Source: Gilliamella sp. Pas-s25
Lineage (GTDB): Bacteria > Pseudomonadota > Gammaproteobacteria > Enterobacterales > Orbaceae
Reading direction: 5' to 3'
Length of the DNA stretch: 63,312 nucleotides
Assembly (NCBI RefSeq): GCF_009795885.1
Contig: NZ_WTEV01000017.1
Location: 1 to 63,312, forward strand
Translations under genes and position numbers: made by a program
Notes under the pieces: generated by a model
Seen by the model: the letters and a program-made list of their open reading frames with translations, nothing else
The model's database searches: none
Told to the model about the DNA's origin: nothing
Shown: in pieces, positions 8,806-23,728 of the stretch
How the letters are laid out: every line of letters begins with the position of its first letter
How positions within the stretch are numbered: position 1 is the first letter of the stretch

Positions 8806-10665
8806 ATGGTATTATTACAGATCAGTGAACCAGGGCAAACTCCACTACCACATCAGCGTCGTCTTGCAGTAGGGATTGATCTTGGTACAACAAATTCATT
8901 AGTAGCAACAGTTCGAAGCGGACAAGCAGAGGTATTGCCTGATTTAGAAGGTAATTCACTGTTACCATCTGTTGTACATTATGGTGTTGATCATGATGAT
9001 AACCCCGTTATCACGATTGGTAAAAATGCCAAAGACAACGCCGTTAATGATCCGCAAAATACAGTCAGCTCTATTAAGCGATTAATGGGGCGAAGTTTAT
9101 CTGATATAGATTTATCACATTTTCCTTATAGTTTTTCACAAACTGAAAATGGTGTTCCTTTATTAAACTTGTCTAATGTTCAAGTCAATCCGATACAAGT
9201 TTCATCAGAAATTCTCACCGCTTTAGCTGAGCGGGCAAAAGAGAGTTTGCAAGGTGAAATTGATGGGGTAGTTATTACCGTGCCGGCCTATTTTGATGAT
9301 GCACAACGGCAAGCAACAAAAGATGCTGCAAAATTAGCTGGCTTGCATGTACTGCGTTTACTCAATGAGCCTACAGCAGCTGCGATTGCCTATGGTTTAG
9401 ATTCTGGAAAGGAAGGGGTTATCGCTGTTTATGATTTAGGTGGTGGTACTTTTGATATTTCTATTTTGCGGTTAAATAAAGGTGTTTTTGAAGTCCTAGC
9501 AACCAGTGGTGATTCTGCACTTGGTGGTGATGATTTTGATCAGTTACTGGCTGACTATATAAAGAAGGAATTAGGATTAGTTAATAATATAGACCCTTAT
9601 ATTAATCAAAAAATCAGTAACCAAGCGACCGAAATAAAAATTCTACTGAGTCGTCAAGATTCGGCTGTATTGTCGTTTGATAATCAGTCATTAACTATTA
9701 CTCGCCAGCAATTTCAACAATTAATTGAGCCATTGGTTAAACGTACTTTAGCTGTTTGTCGCCGAGCGTTAAAAGATGCCGAGATTAGTGTAGATGAAGT
9801 GGTTGAAGTTGTTATGGTTGGTGGCTCTACTCGCGTGCCATTAGTACGGCAATCAGTGGGACATTATTTCAAAACTAATCCGTTAACATCTATTGATCCG
9901 GATAAAGTAGTTGCCATTGGTGCAGCTATTCAAGCTGATATTTTGGTTGGGAATAAGCCTGATTCGGATATGTTATTACTTGATGTGATCCCATTGTCGT
10001 TAGGCATTGAAATCATGGGCGAATTGATTGAAAAAATCATTCCACGTAATAGTACGATCCCATGTGCAAGGGCTCAAGAATTTACCACTTTTAAAGATGG
10101 TCAAACAGCAATGATGATTCATGTTTTACAAGGAGAACGTGATAGTGTCGCTGACTGTCGATCTTTGGCTCGTTTTACACTGCAAGGTATCCCCCCGATG
10201 CCGGCAGGTGGTGCGCACATTAGGGTGACTTTTCAAGTTGATGCCGATGGTTTATTAAATGTTACAGCAATGGAAAAATCAACAGGTATTGAAGCGACTA
10301 TCCAAGTAAAACCTTCATATGGATTAACTGATAATGAAATTGCTAATATGATTCAAGATTCAATCAGTTATGCAGAGCAAGATAAACAGATTCGAATGCT
10401 TGCTGGACAAAAAGTTGAGGCAGCTAGAGTGCTTGAAAGCTTACAAAGTGCCTTAGATAAAGATGCTGACTTATTAAATGAAAATGAGCTGAGCCAGATT
10501 TTAGCAGCTAAGCATCAATTACAAGTAGCAAGTGAATCAGATGATAGTTACACAATTGAAAAGCAAATTAAAGTTGTTGATAACATGACACAAGATTTTG
10601 CTGCCAAGCGAATGGACAGATCTATTCGTCATGCTTTAACTGGTCATAGAATTGATGATATTTAA
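8806..10665 (+). CDS. hscA: Hsp70-type chaperone HscA
   Basis: HscA is a specialised Hsp70 that binds the LPPVK motif of IscU and drives Fe-S cluster release with ATP. The 619-residue product shows the Hsp70 phosphate-binding motifs [12 protein letters not shown] (residues about 23-34), [12 protein letters not shown] and [11 protein letters not shown], followed by the substrate-binding and lid domains. E. coli HscA has 616 residues. It lies 36 bp after hscB and 14 bp before fdx. Confidence 0.97.
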   Translation: MVLLQISEPGQTPLPHQRRLAVGIDLGTTNSLVATVRSGQAEVLPDLEGNSLLPSVVHYGVDHDDNPVITIGKNAKDNAVNDPQNTVSSIKRLMGRSLSDIDLSHFPYSFSQTENGVPLLNLSNVQVNPIQVSSEILTALAERAKESLQGEIDGVVITVPAYFDDAQRQATKDAAKLAGLHVLRLLNEPTAAAIAYGLDSGKEGVIAVYDLGGGTFDISILRLNKGVFEVLATSGDSALGGDDFDQLLADYIKKELGLVNNIDPYINQKISNQATEIKILLSRQDSAVLSFDNQSLTITRQQFQQLIEPLVKRTLAVCRRALKDAEISVDEVVEVVMVGGSTRVPLVRQSVGHYFKTNPLTSIDPDKVVAIGAAIQADILVGNKPDSDMLLLDVIPLSLGIEIMGELIEKIIPRNSTIPCARAQEFTTFKDGQTAMMIHVLQGERDSVADCRSLARFTLQGIPPMPAGGAHIRVTFQVDADGLLNVTAMEKSTGIEATIQVKPSYGLTDNEIANMIQDSISYAEQDKQIRMLAGQKVEAARVLESLQSALDKDADLLNENELSQILAAKHQLQVASESDDSYTIEKQIKVVDNMTQDFAAKRMDRSIRHALTGHRIDDI

Positions 10666-10679
10666 CTAACGAGATTATT

Positions 10680-11018
10680 ATGCCAAAAATTACTTTTTTA
10701 CCGAATGCCGATCTTTGCCCAGATGGAAAAACTGTTGAGGCGCAAGAAGGTGAATCTATTTTGGAAGTGGCATTGCGCAATGATATTGAAATTGAGCATG
10801 CATGTGAAATGTCATGCGCTTGTTCTACATGCCACTGTATTGTTCGCAAAGGATTCGATTCTCTAGACGAAAGTGATGAACAAGAAGATGACATGTTAGA
10901 CAAAGCGTGGGGGGTTGAGCCTCATAGCCGTTTAAGTTGTCAAGCTCGTGTCACAAATCAAGATCTAGAGGTCGAGATTCCAAGATATAGCCTAAATCAT
11001 GCCAAAGAAGATCATTAA
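10680..11018 (+). CDS. fdx: ISC-type [2Fe-2S] ferredoxin
   Basis: This adrenodoxin-type ferredoxin supplies electrons for cluster assembly on IscU. Cluster cysteines are in CEMSCACSTCHC and in the C-terminal LSCQARV segment. At 112 residues it is one longer than E. coli Fdx. It is the last gene of the operon: no iscX follows before the S10 promoter. ACGAGATTATT precedes the ATG, a weak ribosome-binding site. Confidence 0.96.
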   Translation: MPKITFLPNADLCPDGKTVEAQEGESILEVALRNDIEIEHACEMSCACSTCHCIVRKGFDSLDESDEQEDDMLDKAWGVEPHSRLSCQARVTNQDLEVEIPRYSLNHAKEDH

Positions 11019-11165
11019 CTCGCTATCATAATGACGAATGATATCCATTATAGTTCGCTATAAAAATTAATCTTAAATCTGGTTATTTGATTGAAATTTG
11101 ATGCTTATAAATCAGTAACCAGAAAAAACGCTTTATCTTTAAACCTAAATATCTGTATTTATTTC

Positions 11166-11194
11166 TTGCCGTTAGTTAACTAAAGGGGTATAAT
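11166..11194 (+). promoter_or_regulatory. S10 operon promoter
   Basis: TTGCCG (11166-11171) and a consensus TATAAT (11189-11194) are separated by exactly 17 bp, giving an expected start near 11201 and a leader of about 190 nt before rpsJ. This fits a strong growth-regulated ribosomal promoter. Confidence 0.8.
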
Positions 11195-11200
11195 CAGTCC

Positions 11201-11704
<504 letters not shown>

Positions 11705-11735
11705 TCCTAAGCTGAATGATTGAGAGGTCGAAACA

Positions 11736-12362
11736 ATGATTGGTTTAATCGGTCGTAAAGTAGGAATGACACGTATCTTCACCGAAGAAGGTGTTTCTAT
11801 TCCTGTCACCGTAGTAGAAGTTCAAAGCAACCGCATTACTCAAGTTAAAACACTTGAGAATGATGGTTATCAAGCTATTCAGGTTACTACAGGCAGTAAA
11901 AAAGCAAGCCGCGTAAACAAACCTGAAGCAGGTCATTTCGCTAAGGCTGGCGTTGAAGCTGGTCGTGGTCTATGGGAATTCCGTTTTGAAGAAGGCGAAT
12001 TTACTGTAGGTCAAAGTATTAACGTTGATATTTTCACTGACGTTAAAAAAGTTGATGTTACTGGAACATCTAAAGGTAAAGGTTTTGCTGGCGTAACTAA
12101 GCGTTGGAATTTCCGTACTCAAGATGCAACTCATGGTAACTCTTTGGCACACCGTGGTCATGGCTCTATCGGTCAAAACCAAACTCCGGGTAAAGTGTTT
12201 AAAGGTCGTAAAATGGCAGGTCACTTAGGTAATGAACGTGTAACTGTTCAGAACTTAGATATTGTACGTGTTGATGCAGAACGTAATCTTTTATTAATTA
12301 AAGGTGCAGTTCCTGGCGCAATCAATAGTGACGTAATTGTTAAACCGGCAATCAAGGCTTAA
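11736..12362 (+). CDS. rplC: 50S ribosomal protein L3
   Basis: L3 is an early assembly protein of the large subunit, near the peptidyl transferase centre. The 208-residue product contains the family signature [10 protein letters not shown] and the glutamine in [16 protein letters not shown], the region methylated by PrmB in E. coli. GAGAGG precedes the ATG; the gene follows rpsJ by 31 bp. Confidence 0.98.
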   Translation: MIGLIGRKVGMTRIFTEEGVSIPVTVVEVQSNRITQVKTLENDGYQAIQVTTGSKKASRVNKPEAGHFAKAGVEAGRGLWEFRFEEGEFTVGQSINVDIFTDVKKVDVTGTSKGKGFAGVTKRWNFRTQDATHGNSLAHRGHGSIGQNQTPGKVFKGRKMAGHLGNERVTVQNLDIVRVDAERNLLLIKGAVPGAINSDVIVKPAIKA

Positions 12363-12378
12363 CGTCGAGGAGATAGAG

Positions 12379-12981
12379 ATGGAATTAGTAGTAAAAGACG
12401 CGCAAGCGCTTTCTGTTTCCGAAACTACCTTCGGACGTGAGTTTAATGAAGCGTTAGTTCATCAAGTAGTTGTTGCTTATGCATCTGCTGCTCGTCAAGG
12501 TTCTCGCGCACAAAAAACTCGTGCAGAAATCGCTGGTTCAGGCAAAAAACCATGGCGTCAAAAAGGCACAGGTCGTGCTCGTGCAGGTTCTGTTAAGAGC
12601 CCAATTTGGCGTAGTGGTGGTGTAACATTTGCAGCAAAACCACAAGATCATAGCCAAAAAGTTAACCGTAAAATGTATCGTGGTGCATTAAAGAGTATTT
12701 TCTCTGAATTAGTGCGTCAAGAACGTTTAGTTGTGGTTGAAACATTTACTGTTGAAGCACCTAAGACTAAATTATTAACTCAGAAATTAAATGATATGAA
12801 CCTGAATGATGTTCTTATTATCGCTTCTGAAGTTGATGAAAATCTTTTCTTAGCAGCACGTAACTTGCATAAAGTTGATGTGCGTGATGTGGCAGGTATT
12901 GATCCAGTTAGTTTGATTGCATTTGACAAAGTGGTTATCACTGTTGATGCCGTTAAACAAGTAGAGGAGATGTTAGCATGA
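12379..12981 (+). CDS. rplD: 50S ribosomal protein L4
   Basis: L4 lines the exit tunnel and in E. coli also represses the S10 operon through its leader. A longer open frame starts at 12337 inside rplC, but the ATG at 12379 has GAGGAGA six bases before it and gives MELVVKDAQ, the usual N-terminus, and 200 residues (E. coli 201). The tunnel-loop segment [19 protein letters not shown] is intact. Its TGA overlaps the rplW ATG. Confidence 0.97.
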   Translation: MELVVKDAQALSVSETTFGREFNEALVHQVVVAYASAARQGSRAQKTRAEIAGSGKKPWRQKGTGRARAGSVKSPIWRSGGVTFAAKPQDHSQKVNRKMYRGALKSIFSELVRQERLVVVETFTVEAPKTKLLTQKLNDMNLNDVLIIASEVDENLFLAARNLHKVDVRDVAGIDPVSLIAFDKVVITVDAVKQVEEMLA

Positions 12982-13280
12982 TTCGTGAAGAGCGTCTGCT
13001 TAAAGTCCTGCGAGCACCACATGTTTCTGAAAAAGCATCTATTTCAATGGAAAAAACAAATACATTAGTATTGAAAGTTGCTAAAGATGCTACTAAGAGA
13101 GAGATTAAAGCCGCAGTTGAACAACTATTTGAAGTTAAAGTAGATGACGTTAATACCCTTGTTGTTAAAGGCAAAGTTAAACGTCGTGGTCAACAAATCG
13201 GTCGCCGTAGCGACTGGAAAAAAGCTTACGTTACTTTAGCAGAAGGTCAAAATTTAGACCTTGCTGGCGTCGCTGAGTAA
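12978..13280 (+). CDS. rplW: 50S ribosomal protein L23
   Basis: L23 surrounds the exit tunnel and is the docking site for trigger factor and SRP. The 100-residue product equals E. coli L23 in length and keeps the VSEKA segment near the N-terminus (binding-loop region). The ATG overlaps the TGA of rplD (ATGA), a sign of translational coupling. Confidence 0.98.
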   Translation: MIREERLLKVLRAPHVSEKASISMEKTNTLVLKVAKDATKREIKAAVEQLFEVKVDDVNTLVVKGKVKRRGQQIGRRSDWKKAYVTLAEGQNLDLAGVAE

Positions 13281-14123
<843 letters not shown>

Positions 14124-14127
14124 TTAA

Positions 14128-14421
<294 letters not shown>

Positions 14422-14425
14422 GTAG

Positions 14426-14767
<342 letters not shown>

Positions 14768-14781
14768 GCTGGAGAATAGCA

Positions 14782-15519
14782 ATGGGTCAAAAAGTAAATC
14801 CAAATGGTATCCGATTAGGCATTGTCAAGCCTTGGACATCTACATGGTATTCGGGTACAAAGACATTCGCTGATAATTTAGAAAGTGATTTTAGAGTGCG
14901 TCAATTCTTGAATAAAGAATTAGCACAAGCATCAATCTCTAAGATTGTGATCGATCGTTCAGCAGAAACTAACGTTCGCATTACTATTCACACTGCTCGT
15001 CCAGGTATTGTGATTGGTAAAAAAGGTGAGGACGTTGAAAAATTACGTAATGCCGTAGCTTCTATTGTCAATAAATATAAAGACAAAAAAGAGAAACGCG
15101 ATGTTGCAGTCCAAATTAATATTGCCGAAGTTCGTAAACCAGAACTTGATGCTAAATTAGTGGCTGATAGCATTACTTCTCAGTTAGAACGCCGTGTTAT
15201 GTTCCGTCGTGCTATGAAACGTGCGGTACAAAACGCAATGAAAGCGGGTGCTAAAGGTATCAAAGTTGAAGTAAGTGGTCGTTTAGGCGGCGCTGAAATT
15301 GCTCGTAGTGAATGGTATCGTGAAGGACGTGTGCCTTTACATACATTACGTGCTGACATCGACTATGGATTGTCTGAAGCATTAACTACCTATGGTATTA
15401 TTGGTGTTAAAGTGTGGATCTTCAAAGGTGAGATCCTTGGTGGTATGGCTGCCGTTGAACAAGCAGAAAAACAACCTGCTGCTCAACCGAAAAAGCAGCG
15501 CAAAGGCCGAAAACAATAA
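14782..15519 (+). CDS. rpsC: 30S ribosomal protein S3
   Basis: S3 lies at the mRNA entry channel and helps helicase activity there. It has the KH type 2 domain with [15 protein letters not shown], then the C-terminal S3 domain with [18 protein letters not shown]. At 245 residues it is longer than E. coli S3 (233) owing to a Lys/Gln/Ala-rich C-terminal tail. CTGGAGA precedes the ATG. Confidence 0.97.
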   Translation: MGQKVNPNGIRLGIVKPWTSTWYSGTKTFADNLESDFRVRQFLNKELAQASISKIVIDRSAETNVRITIHTARPGIVIGKKGEDVEKLRNAVASIVNKYKDKKEKRDVAVQINIAEVRKPELDAKLVADSITSQLERRVMFRRAMKRAVQNAMKAGAKGIKVEVSGRLGGAEIARSEWYREGRVPLHTLRADIDYGLSEALTTYGIIGVKVWIFKGEILGGMAAVEQAEKQPAAQPKKQRKGRKQ

Positions 15520-15942
<423 letters not shown>

Positions 15943-16134
15943 ATGAAAGCAAAAGAGCTACGCGAAAAAAGCGTTGAAGAGTTAAATACTGAACTTCTTA
16001 ATTTATTACGTGAGCAATTTAACTTACGTATGCAATTAGCTGGAGGTCAGTTAACACAGACTCATATGTTAAAACAAGTGCGTCGTAATATTGCACGTGT
16101 TAAAACATTATTAACTGAGAAGGCGGGTGCGTAA
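15943..16134 (+). CDS. rpmC: 50S ribosomal protein L29
   Basis: L29 is a small two-helix protein near the exit tunnel and forms part of the trigger factor site with L23. The 63-residue product equals E. coli L29 and begins [19 protein letters not shown]. It starts at the base after the rplP stop, so translation is probably coupled. Confidence 0.97.
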   Translation: MKAKELREKSVEELNTELLNLLREQFNLRMQLAGGQLTQTHMLKQVRRNIARVKTLLTEKAGA

Positions 16135-16135
16135 T

Positions 16136-16396
16136 ATGACTACTGAAGTAAAAATTCGTACTCAGCAAGGTCGTGTTATTAGCGACAAAATGGATAAATC
16201 TATTACTGTAGCTATAGAACGTAAAGTGAAGCATCCGTTATATGGTAAGTTCATTAAACGTACGACTAAATTGCATGTACATGATGAAAACAACGAGTGT
16301 GGTATTGGTGATACTGTAGAAATTAAAGAGTGTCGTCCATTATCAAAAACCAAATCTTGGACTCTTGTTCGAATCGTTGAAAAAGCAGTTATCTAA
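16136..16396 (+). CDS. rpsQ: 30S ribosomal protein S17
   Basis: S17 is a primary binder of 16S rRNA near the body of the subunit. A GTG at 16127 would overlap rpmC; the ATG at 16136, one base after the rpmC stop, gives [14 protein letters not shown] and 86 residues (E. coli 84), so it is preferred. The OB-fold segment [20 protein letters not shown] is typical. It is the last gene of the S10 operon. Confidence 0.96.
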   Translation: MTTEVKIRTQQGRVISDKMDKSITVAIERKVKHPLYGKFIKRTTKLHVHDENNECGIGDTVEIKECRPLSKTKSWTLVRIVEKAVI

Positions 16397-16426
16397 TCTT
16401 TTTGATTAAAAACTGTACATAATATA

Positions 16427-16454
16427 ATAAACGGCTGAGCGGCCGTTTATTTTA
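16427..16454 (+). terminator. Terminator of the S10 operon
   Basis: A perfect 9-bp stem (ATAAACGGC, 16427-16435, with GCCGTTTAT, 16442-16450) closes a 6-base loop and is followed by TTTT. It separates the S10 operon from the spc promoter. Confidence 0.8.
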
Positions 16455-16473
16455 TGCTATCCATTTTATTTGA

Positions 16474-16962
<489 letters not shown>

Positions 16963-16972
16963 GGAGCGGGTA

Positions 16973-17287
16973 ATGGCAGCGAAAATCCGTCGAGAAGATG
17001 AAGTTATCGTGTTAACCGGTAAAGATAAAGGTAAACGCGGTAAAGTAAAAAGCGTTTTGTCTACTGGGAAAGTGATTGTTGAAGGTATTAATTTGGTGAA
17101 AAAACATCAAAAACCAGTACCTGCATTAAATCAAGAAGGTGGAATTGTTGAAAAAGAAGCAGCAATTAATGTTTCTAACGTGGCAATTTTCAACCCAGCT
17201 ACAGGCAAAGCAGATCGCGTAGGCTTTCGTATTGAAGACGGTAAAAAAGTCCGTTTTTATAAGTCTACTAATGAATTAATCAATTAA
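16973..17287 (+). CDS. rplX: 50S ribosomal protein L24
   Basis: L24 is an assembly-initiator protein of the large subunit. The 104-residue product equals E. coli L24 and contains the KOW motif [25 protein letters not shown] precedes the ATG; the gap to rplN is 10 bp. Confidence 0.98.
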   Translation: MAAKIRREDEVIVLTGKDKGKRGKVKSVLSTGKVIVEGINLVKKHQKPVPALNQEGGIVEKEAAINVSNVAIFNPATGKADRVGFRIEDGKKVRFYKSTNELIN

Positions 17288-17304
17288 GTAATTTGGAGTG
17301 TACG

Positions 17305-17844
17305 ATGGCGAAACTGCATGATTACTACAAAGCACAGGTAGTAAATAAACTGCAAGAACAGTTTGGCTACAAATCTGTCATGCAAGTCCCTCGGATCGAA
17401 AAGATCACCTTGAATATGGGTGTGGGTGAAGCAATTACTGATAAGAAATTATTAGATAATGCGGTTGCAGATTTAGCTGCAATCAGTGGTCAAAAACCAC
17501 TTGTCACAAAAGCACGCAAATCAGTTGCTGGTTTTAAAATCCGTCAAGGGTATCCTATTGGTTGTAAAGTCACTTTACGTGGCGAACGTATGTGGGAATT
17601 TTTTGAACGTCTAGTTTATATTGCTCTTCCTCGTACTCGAGATTTTCGTGGTTTAAGCGCAAAATCTTTTGATGGTCGTGGTAACTATAGCATGGGTGTT
17701 CGTGAGCAAATCGTTTTCCCTGAAATCGATTATGATAAAGTTGATCGTGTTCGTGGTTTAGATATTACTATCACAACAAGTGCACAATCAGATGAAGAAG
17801 GCCGAGCTTTATTATCTGCCTTTAACTTCCCATTTCGTAAGTAA
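17305..17844 (+). CDS. rplE: 50S ribosomal protein L5
   Basis: L5 binds 5S rRNA and contacts the P-site tRNA and S13. A GTG-type start at 17293 is possible, but the ATG at 17305 with TTGGAG before it gives [12 protein letters not shown] and 179 residues, equal to E. coli. Segments [14 protein letters not shown] and [18 protein letters not shown] match the family. Confidence 0.97.
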   Translation: MAKLHDYYKAQVVNKLQEQFGYKSVMQVPRIEKITLNMGVGEAITDKKLLDNAVADLAAISGQKPLVTKARKSVAGFKIRQGYPIGCKVTLRGERMWEFFERLVYIALPRTRDFRGLSAKSFDGRGNYSMGVREQIVFPEIDYDKVDRVRGLDITITTSAQSDEEGRALLSAFNFPFRK

Positions 17845-17855
17845 GGTAGGGCATA

Positions 17856-18161
17856 ATGGCTAAACAATCAATGATTGAACGCGATAAAAAACGCGTAAAG
17901 CTAGCAGAAAAATATTTTGCAAAGCGTCAAGAATTAAAAGCGATTATCTCTGATCTTAATGCATCAGATGAAGATCGTTGGAATGCAGTGCTTAAATTGC
18001 AAACGCTTCCTCGTGATTCTAGTCCATCACGTCAACGTCGTCGTTGTCGTCAAACTGGTCGTCCTCATGGCGTCCTTCGTAAGTTTGGTTTAAGTCGTAT
18101 TAAGGTTCGTGAGTCAGCCATGCGTGGTGAGATTCCTGGTCTTAAAAAGGCAAGTTGGTAA
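17856..18161 (+). CDS. rpsN: 30S ribosomal protein S14
   Basis: S14 assembles late into the subunit head. At 101 residues it is the long, zinc-free form as in E. coli: the segment [20 protein letters not shown] has no paired CxxC motifs. It lies 11 bp after rplE in the spc operon. Confidence 0.98.
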   Translation: MAKQSMIERDKKRVKLAEKYFAKRQELKAIISDLNASDEDRWNAVLKLQTLPRDSSPSRQRRRCRQTGRPHGVLRKFGLSRIKVRESAMRGEIPGLKKASW

Positions 18162-18178
18162 TCAGGGGAGTGTTATAG

Positions 18179-18571
<393 letters not shown>

Positions 18572-18582
18572 GGGAGAAAAAA

Positions 18583-19116
18583 ATGTCTCGTGTTGCAAAA
18601 GCACCTGTCGTTGTTCCTGCTGGCGTAGAGGTAAAACTCAATGGTCAGGTAATTACGATTAAAGGTAAAAATGGCGAGTTATCTCGCACAATAAATAATG
18701 CTGTTGTGATTAATCAAGAAGAAGGTCAAATTAAATTTGCTCCTCGTGATGGTTTTGCAGATGCTTGGGCTCAAGCAGGTACTGCTCGTGCATTGATTAA
18801 TGCAATGGTCATTGGTGTTACTGAAGGTTTTACTAAAAAACTTCAGCTAGTTGGTGTCGGTTATCGTGCACAAGTTAAAGGTAATGCAATTGGTTTATCT
18901 CTTGGATATTCACATCCAATTGAACATCAATTACCTGCAGGTGTAACAGCTGAATGTCCTTCTCAAACTGAAATCGTGCTAAAAAGTGCTGATAAACAGT
19001 TAATTGGACAAGTAGCTGCTGATATCCGTGCTTATCGTCGTCCTGAGCCTTATAAAGGTAAAGGTGTTCGTTACGCAGATGAAGTTGTGCGTACTAAAGA
19101 AGCTAAGAAAAAGTAA
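18583..19116 (+). CDS. rplF: 50S ribosomal protein L6
   Basis: L6 lies near the factor-binding site and contacts the sarcin-ricin loop region. The 177-residue product equals E. coli L6, with the C-terminal signature [27 protein letters not shown] precedes the ATG; the gap to rpsH is 11 bp. Confidence 0.98.
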   Translation: MSRVAKAPVVVPAGVEVKLNGQVITIKGKNGELSRTINNAVVINQEEGQIKFAPRDGFADAWAQAGTARALINAMVIGVTEGFTKKLQLVGVGYRAQVKGNAIGLSLGYSHPIEHQLPAGVTAECPSQTEIVLKSADKQLIGQVAADIRAYRRPEPYKGKGVRYADEVVRTKEAKKK

Positions 19117-19125
19117 GGTAACACT

Positions 19126-19479
19126 ATGGATAAGAAATCAGCTCGTATCCGTCGTGCAACTAAAGCGCGTCGCAAGATGCATGAACTACTTGCAACTCGC
19201 TTAGTGGTTCACCGCACTCCGCGTCATATTTATGCGCAGATTATCGCACCAAACGGATCAGAAGTACTGGCAGCTGCTTCTACATTAGAAAAAGCTATCA
19301 GTGAAAGTTTAAAATACACCGGAAACAAAGATGCAGCAGCGGCGGTTGGTAAAGCAATTGCTGAACGTGCATTAGCGAAAGATATCAAAGAAGTTTCATT
19401 TGATCGTTCAGGTTTCCAATATCATGGTCGAGTTCAGGCGCTAGCAGATGCTGCTCGCGAAGCTGGCCTACAGTTCTAA
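19126..19479 (+). CDS. rplR: 50S ribosomal protein L18
   Basis: L18 binds 5S rRNA together with L5 and L25. The 117-residue product equals the E. coli size and shows [20 protein letters not shown] and the C-terminal [20 protein letters not shown]. The gap to rplF is 9 bp. Confidence 0.98.
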   Translation: MDKKSARIRRATKARRKMHELLATRLVVHRTPRHIYAQIIAPNGSEVLAAASTLEKAISESLKYTGNKDAAAAVGKAIAERALAKDIKEVSFDRSGFQYHGRVQALADAAREAGLQF

Positions 19480-19484
19480 GGTAG

Positions 19485-19994
<510 letters not shown>

Positions 19995-20000
19995 GTAACC

Positions 20001-20180
20001 ATGGCAAAAACAATTAAAATTACACAAACTCGTAGTTCTATTGGTCGTCTACCGAAGCACAAAGCGACGTTAGTTGGTCTTGGATTACGTCGTATTGGTC
20101 ATACTGTTGAGCGTGAGGATACACCTGCTATTCGCGGTATGGTAAACCAAGTTTATTACATGGTTAAAGTAGAGGAGTAA
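20001..20180 (+). CDS. rpmD: 50S ribosomal protein L30
   Basis: A short gene of 59 residues plus stop, read directly from the sequence. The product begins [20 protein letters not shown] and has the family segment [21 protein letters not shown]. coli L30 is also 59 residues. It lies 6 bp after rpsE and 5 bp before rplO, the expected spc operon position. Confidence 0.97.
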   Translation: MAKTIKITQTRSSIGRLPKHKATLVGLGLRRIGHTVEREDTPAIRGMVNQVYYMVKVEE

Positions 20181-20185
20181 TAGTA

Positions 20186-20620
20186 ATGCGTTTAAATACT
20201 TTATCTCCTGCTGAAGGTTCAAAGCATGCACCAAAACGTTTAGGTCGAGGAATCGGTTCTGGACTGGGTAAAACAGGTACTCGTGGTGTTAAAGGTCAAA
20301 AATCTCGTTCAGGCGGTGGCGTTCGTCGCGGCTTTGAAGGTGGTCAAATGCCTTTATATCGTCGTTTACCAAAATTTGGTTTTACCTCACGTAAAGCTCT
20401 AGTTACAGCTCAAGTTCGTCTTTCTGATTTGATGAAAGTCGAAGGCGATATTGTTGACCTAAATAGCTTGAAAGTTGCAAATGTGATTAATTCGCATATC
20501 GAATATGCAAAAATCATGTTATCTGGTGAAGTAACTAAACCAGTAACGGTTCGTGGTATTCGAGTAACAAAAGGTGCTAAAGCTGCAATTGAAGCTGCTG
20601 GCGGAAAAATTGAGGAATAA
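20186..20620 (+). CDS. rplO: 50S ribosomal protein L15
   Basis: L15 is a late assembly protein of the large subunit. The 144-residue product equals E. coli L15 and begins [20 protein letters not shown], with Gly/Arg-rich RNA-binding segments. GAGGAG of the rpmD end acts as its ribosome-binding site. Confidence 0.98.
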   Translation: MRLNTLSPAEGSKHAPKRLGRGIGSGLGKTGTRGVKGQKSRSGGGVRRGFEGGQMPLYRRLPKFGFTSRKALVTAQVRLSDLMKVEGDIVDLNSLKVANVINSHIEYAKIMLSGEVTKPVTVRGIRVTKGAKAAIEAAGGKIEE

Positions 20621-20628
20621 TTAGAAAG

Positions 20629-21969
20629 ATGGCAAAGCAACCAGGATTAGATTTTCAAAGTGCACGAAGTGGTAGTGGTGAGCTTAAAAGACGTTTGATG
20701 TTTGTGCTTTTGGCGCTTATTGTGTTTCGTCTTGGCTCTTACATTCCTGTTCCTGGTATTGATACTAAAGCGTTATCGGATTTGTTAACGAAAGCATCGT
20801 CTGATGGTATCGTTGGTATGTTCAATATGTTCTCTGGTGGTGCTTTAAGCCGTGCTTCAATTTTTGCTTTAGGGATAATGCCTTATATTTCTGCATCAAT
20901 TATTGTGCAGTTATTAACGTCAATTAGCCCTAAACTTGCAGAATTGAAGAAAGAAGGTGAATCTGGTCGTAAAAAAATTAGTCAGTACACTCGTTATGGC
21001 ACGCTTGCTCTAGCAATTGTACAGGCAGTTGGTATTGCGACTGGTTTGCCGAATATTCCCGATTATGAAAAAGTTGTGATTAATCCGGGATTTTCTTTCT
21101 ATTTTATCGCATCGGTTAGCTTAGTTACTGGCACTATGTTTCTTATGTGGCTAGGTGAACAGATCACAGAGCGAGGTGTAGGTAATGGTATTTCAATCAT
21201 TATCTTTGCGGGTATCGTGGCTGGTCTACCTCATGCAATATATGAAACAATTGAACAAGCTCGTTCTGGTTCATTGCATCCGATTTTATTATTAGTAGTT
21301 GCTGCATTAGTTGTTGGTGTTACTTATTTTGTTGTGTTTGTTGAACGTGGTCAACGACGTATTGTTGTTAACTATGCGCAACGCCAGCAAGGTCGTCGTG
21401 TTTACGCGGCACAAAGTACACACTTACCATTAAAGATTAATATGGCAGGCGTTATTCCGGCAATATTTGCCTCGACAATTGCTATGTTACCGTCAATGAT
21501 GGCTTCTTGGTTTCAAGGAGATGGTGAAGGATGGAGATATATTATTGTACTTATTAAGCAATATTTTTCTCATGAGCAACCTTTATACATAATCTTTTTT
21601 GCAGCAGCGATTGTCTTCTTTTGTTTCTTTTATACAGCATTGGTTTTCAATCCAAGAGAAACAGCAGATCAGCTTAAAAAATCTGGTGCATTTATTCCAG
21701 GTATTCGCCCAGGTGAACAAACATCTAAGTATATCGACAAAGTGATGACTCGTTTAACGCTAATTGGCGCAATCTACATTACTTTTGTATGTTTGGTACC
21801 AATGTTTATGACAAGCGCAATGAATGTTCCTGTTCAATTTGGTGGGACATCTTTATTAATTGTTGTTGTTGTAATCATGGATTTTATGGCACAAGTACAG
21901 ACTTTAATGATACCAAATCGTTATGAGTCAATGTTAAAGAAAGCGAATCTTAAAGGCTACGGCCGATAA
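20629..21969 (+). CDS. secY: Protein translocase subunit SecY
   Basis: SecY is the pore of the SecYEG channel in the inner membrane. The 446-residue product shows ten hydrophobic segments and conserved parts such as [15 protein letters not shown] (lateral gate region) and the cytoplasmic loop [15 protein letters not shown] in front of the sixth segment. E. coli SecY has 443 residues. It lies 8 bp after rplO and is part of the spc operon. Confidence 0.98.
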   Translation: MAKQPGLDFQSARSGSGELKRRLMFVLLALIVFRLGSYIPVPGIDTKALSDLLTKASSDGIVGMFNMFSGGALSRASIFALGIMPYISASIIVQLLTSISPKLAELKKEGESGRKKISQYTRYGTLALAIVQAVGIATGLPNIPDYEKVVINPGFSFYFIASVSLVTGTMFLMWLGEQITERGVGNGISIIIFAGIVAGLPHAIYETIEQARSGSLHPILLLVVAALVVGVTYFVVFVERGQRRIVVNYAQRQQGRRVYAAQSTHLPLKINMAGVIPAIFASTIAMLPSMMASWFQGDGEGWRYIIVLIKQYFSHEQPLYIIFFAAAIVFFCFFYTALVFNPRETADQLKKSGAFIPGIRPGEQTSKYIDKVMTRLTLIGAIYITFVCLVPMFMTSAMNVPVQFGGTSLLIVVVVIMDFMAQVQTLMIPNRYESMLKKANLKGYGR

Positions 21970-21995
21970 GTTAGCCAGAAGTTACGGAGAGAAAA

Positions 21996-22109
21996 ATGAA
22001 AGTTCGTGCTTCAGTCAAGAAATTATGCAGAAATTGTAAAATCATTAAACGTAATGGCATTGTTCGTGTTATTTGCGTTGAAGGTAAGCACAAACAACGT
22101 CAAGGTTAA
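21996..22109 (+). CDS. rpmJ: 50S ribosomal protein L36 (zinc-ribbon form)
   Basis: A 37-residue protein read directly from the sequence, beginning [18 protein letters not shown]. The zinc ligands C11, C14, C27 and H32 are all present, so this is the zinc-containing form. E. coli L36 has 38 residues. ACGGAGAG precedes the ATG. It is the last gene of the spc operon. Confidence 0.97.
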   Translation: MKVRASVKKLCRNCKIIKRNGIVRVICVEGKHKQRQG

Positions 22110-22165
22110 TTTATTTAATCCAAAAGTTGAGCTTCTGCATATTTTACTTGCCAAAGTATAGTAAA

Positions 22166-22184
22166 GCTGGCTAGAATAGCCAGC
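22166..22184. repeat. 8-bp stem hairpin between spc and alpha operons
   Basis: GCTGGCTA (22166-22173) and TAGCCAGC (22177-22184) form a perfect stem with a GAA loop. No T-run follows, so it is not a classical terminator; it may be a processing or stability hairpin. Confidence 0.5.
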
Positions 22185-22197
22185 CTACATTTAGTTG

Positions 22198-22290
22198 TGA
22201 ATTCACTGTTTGAGTATCCTGAAAACGGGCTTTTCAGTATGGTGAATTCATTAGATTATTAATAATAAAGGAGTGCATAGTGGCCCGTAT
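22198..22290 (+). promoter_or_regulatory. Alpha operon leader (S4-binding pseudoknot)
   Basis: The leader contains GAGTATCCTGAAAACGGGCT and TTTTCAGTATGG, closely matching my memory of the E. coli alpha leader. Its enclosing stem is different but complementary: TGAATTCAC (22198-22206) pairs perfectly with GTGAATTCA (22242-22250). This fits a covarying pseudoknot that traps the ribosome at the GTG start of rpsM when S4 binds. Confidence 0.8.
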
Positions 22291-22636
22291 AGCAGGCATT
22301 AACATTCCTGATCAACAACATGCTGTAATTGCGTTACAAGCAATTTATGGAATTGGAAGTACTCGCGCTAAGACAATTTGTGCTCAAGCGGGTATTGCTG
22401 AACATGTGAAGATCAGAGAACTATCTGAAGATCAGATTGAAACGTTACGTGAACAAGTCGCTAAATTCACAGTTGAAGGTGATTTACGTCGTGAAGTAAC
22501 TATGAGTATCAAGCGTTTATTAGACCTTGGTTGTTATCGTGGCATGCGTCACCGTCGTGGACTACCAGTCCGTGGTCAACGCACAAAGACTAACGCTCGT
22601 ACCCGTAAGGGACCGCGTAAGCCAATCAAGAAATAA
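22280..22636 (+). CDS. rpsM: 30S ribosomal protein S13
   Basis: S13 forms intersubunit bridges in the head. The 118-residue product equals E. coli S13 and begins at a GTG codon, also used in E. coli where the start is under S4 control; AAAGGAG lies before it. The signature [20 protein letters not shown] is intact. It is the first gene of the alpha operon. Confidence 0.98.
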   Translation: MARIAGINIPDQQHAVIALQAIYGIGSTRAKTICAQAGIAEHVKIRELSEDQIETLREQVAKFTVEGDLRREVTMSIKRLLDLGCYRGMRHRRGLPVRGQRTKTNARTRKGPRKPIKK

Positions 22637-22651
22637 TTGAGGTATAATTAA

Positions 22652-23041
<390 letters not shown>

Positions 23042-23064
23042 TTTTTTAAACATTGAATGTTTAG

Positions 23065-23703
<639 letters not shown>

Positions 23704-23728
23704 AGTTTAGCACTTAAGAGAGGACATA

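Noticed and set aside
11019-11165. iscX or another small gene between fdx and the S10 promoter
   Set aside because: No open frame with an IscX-like sequence is present; the stretch is AT-rich and non-coding.
12337-12378. Longer N-terminus of L4 starting inside rplC
   Set aside because: The ATG at 12379 has a strong ribosome-binding site and gives the family's normal start.
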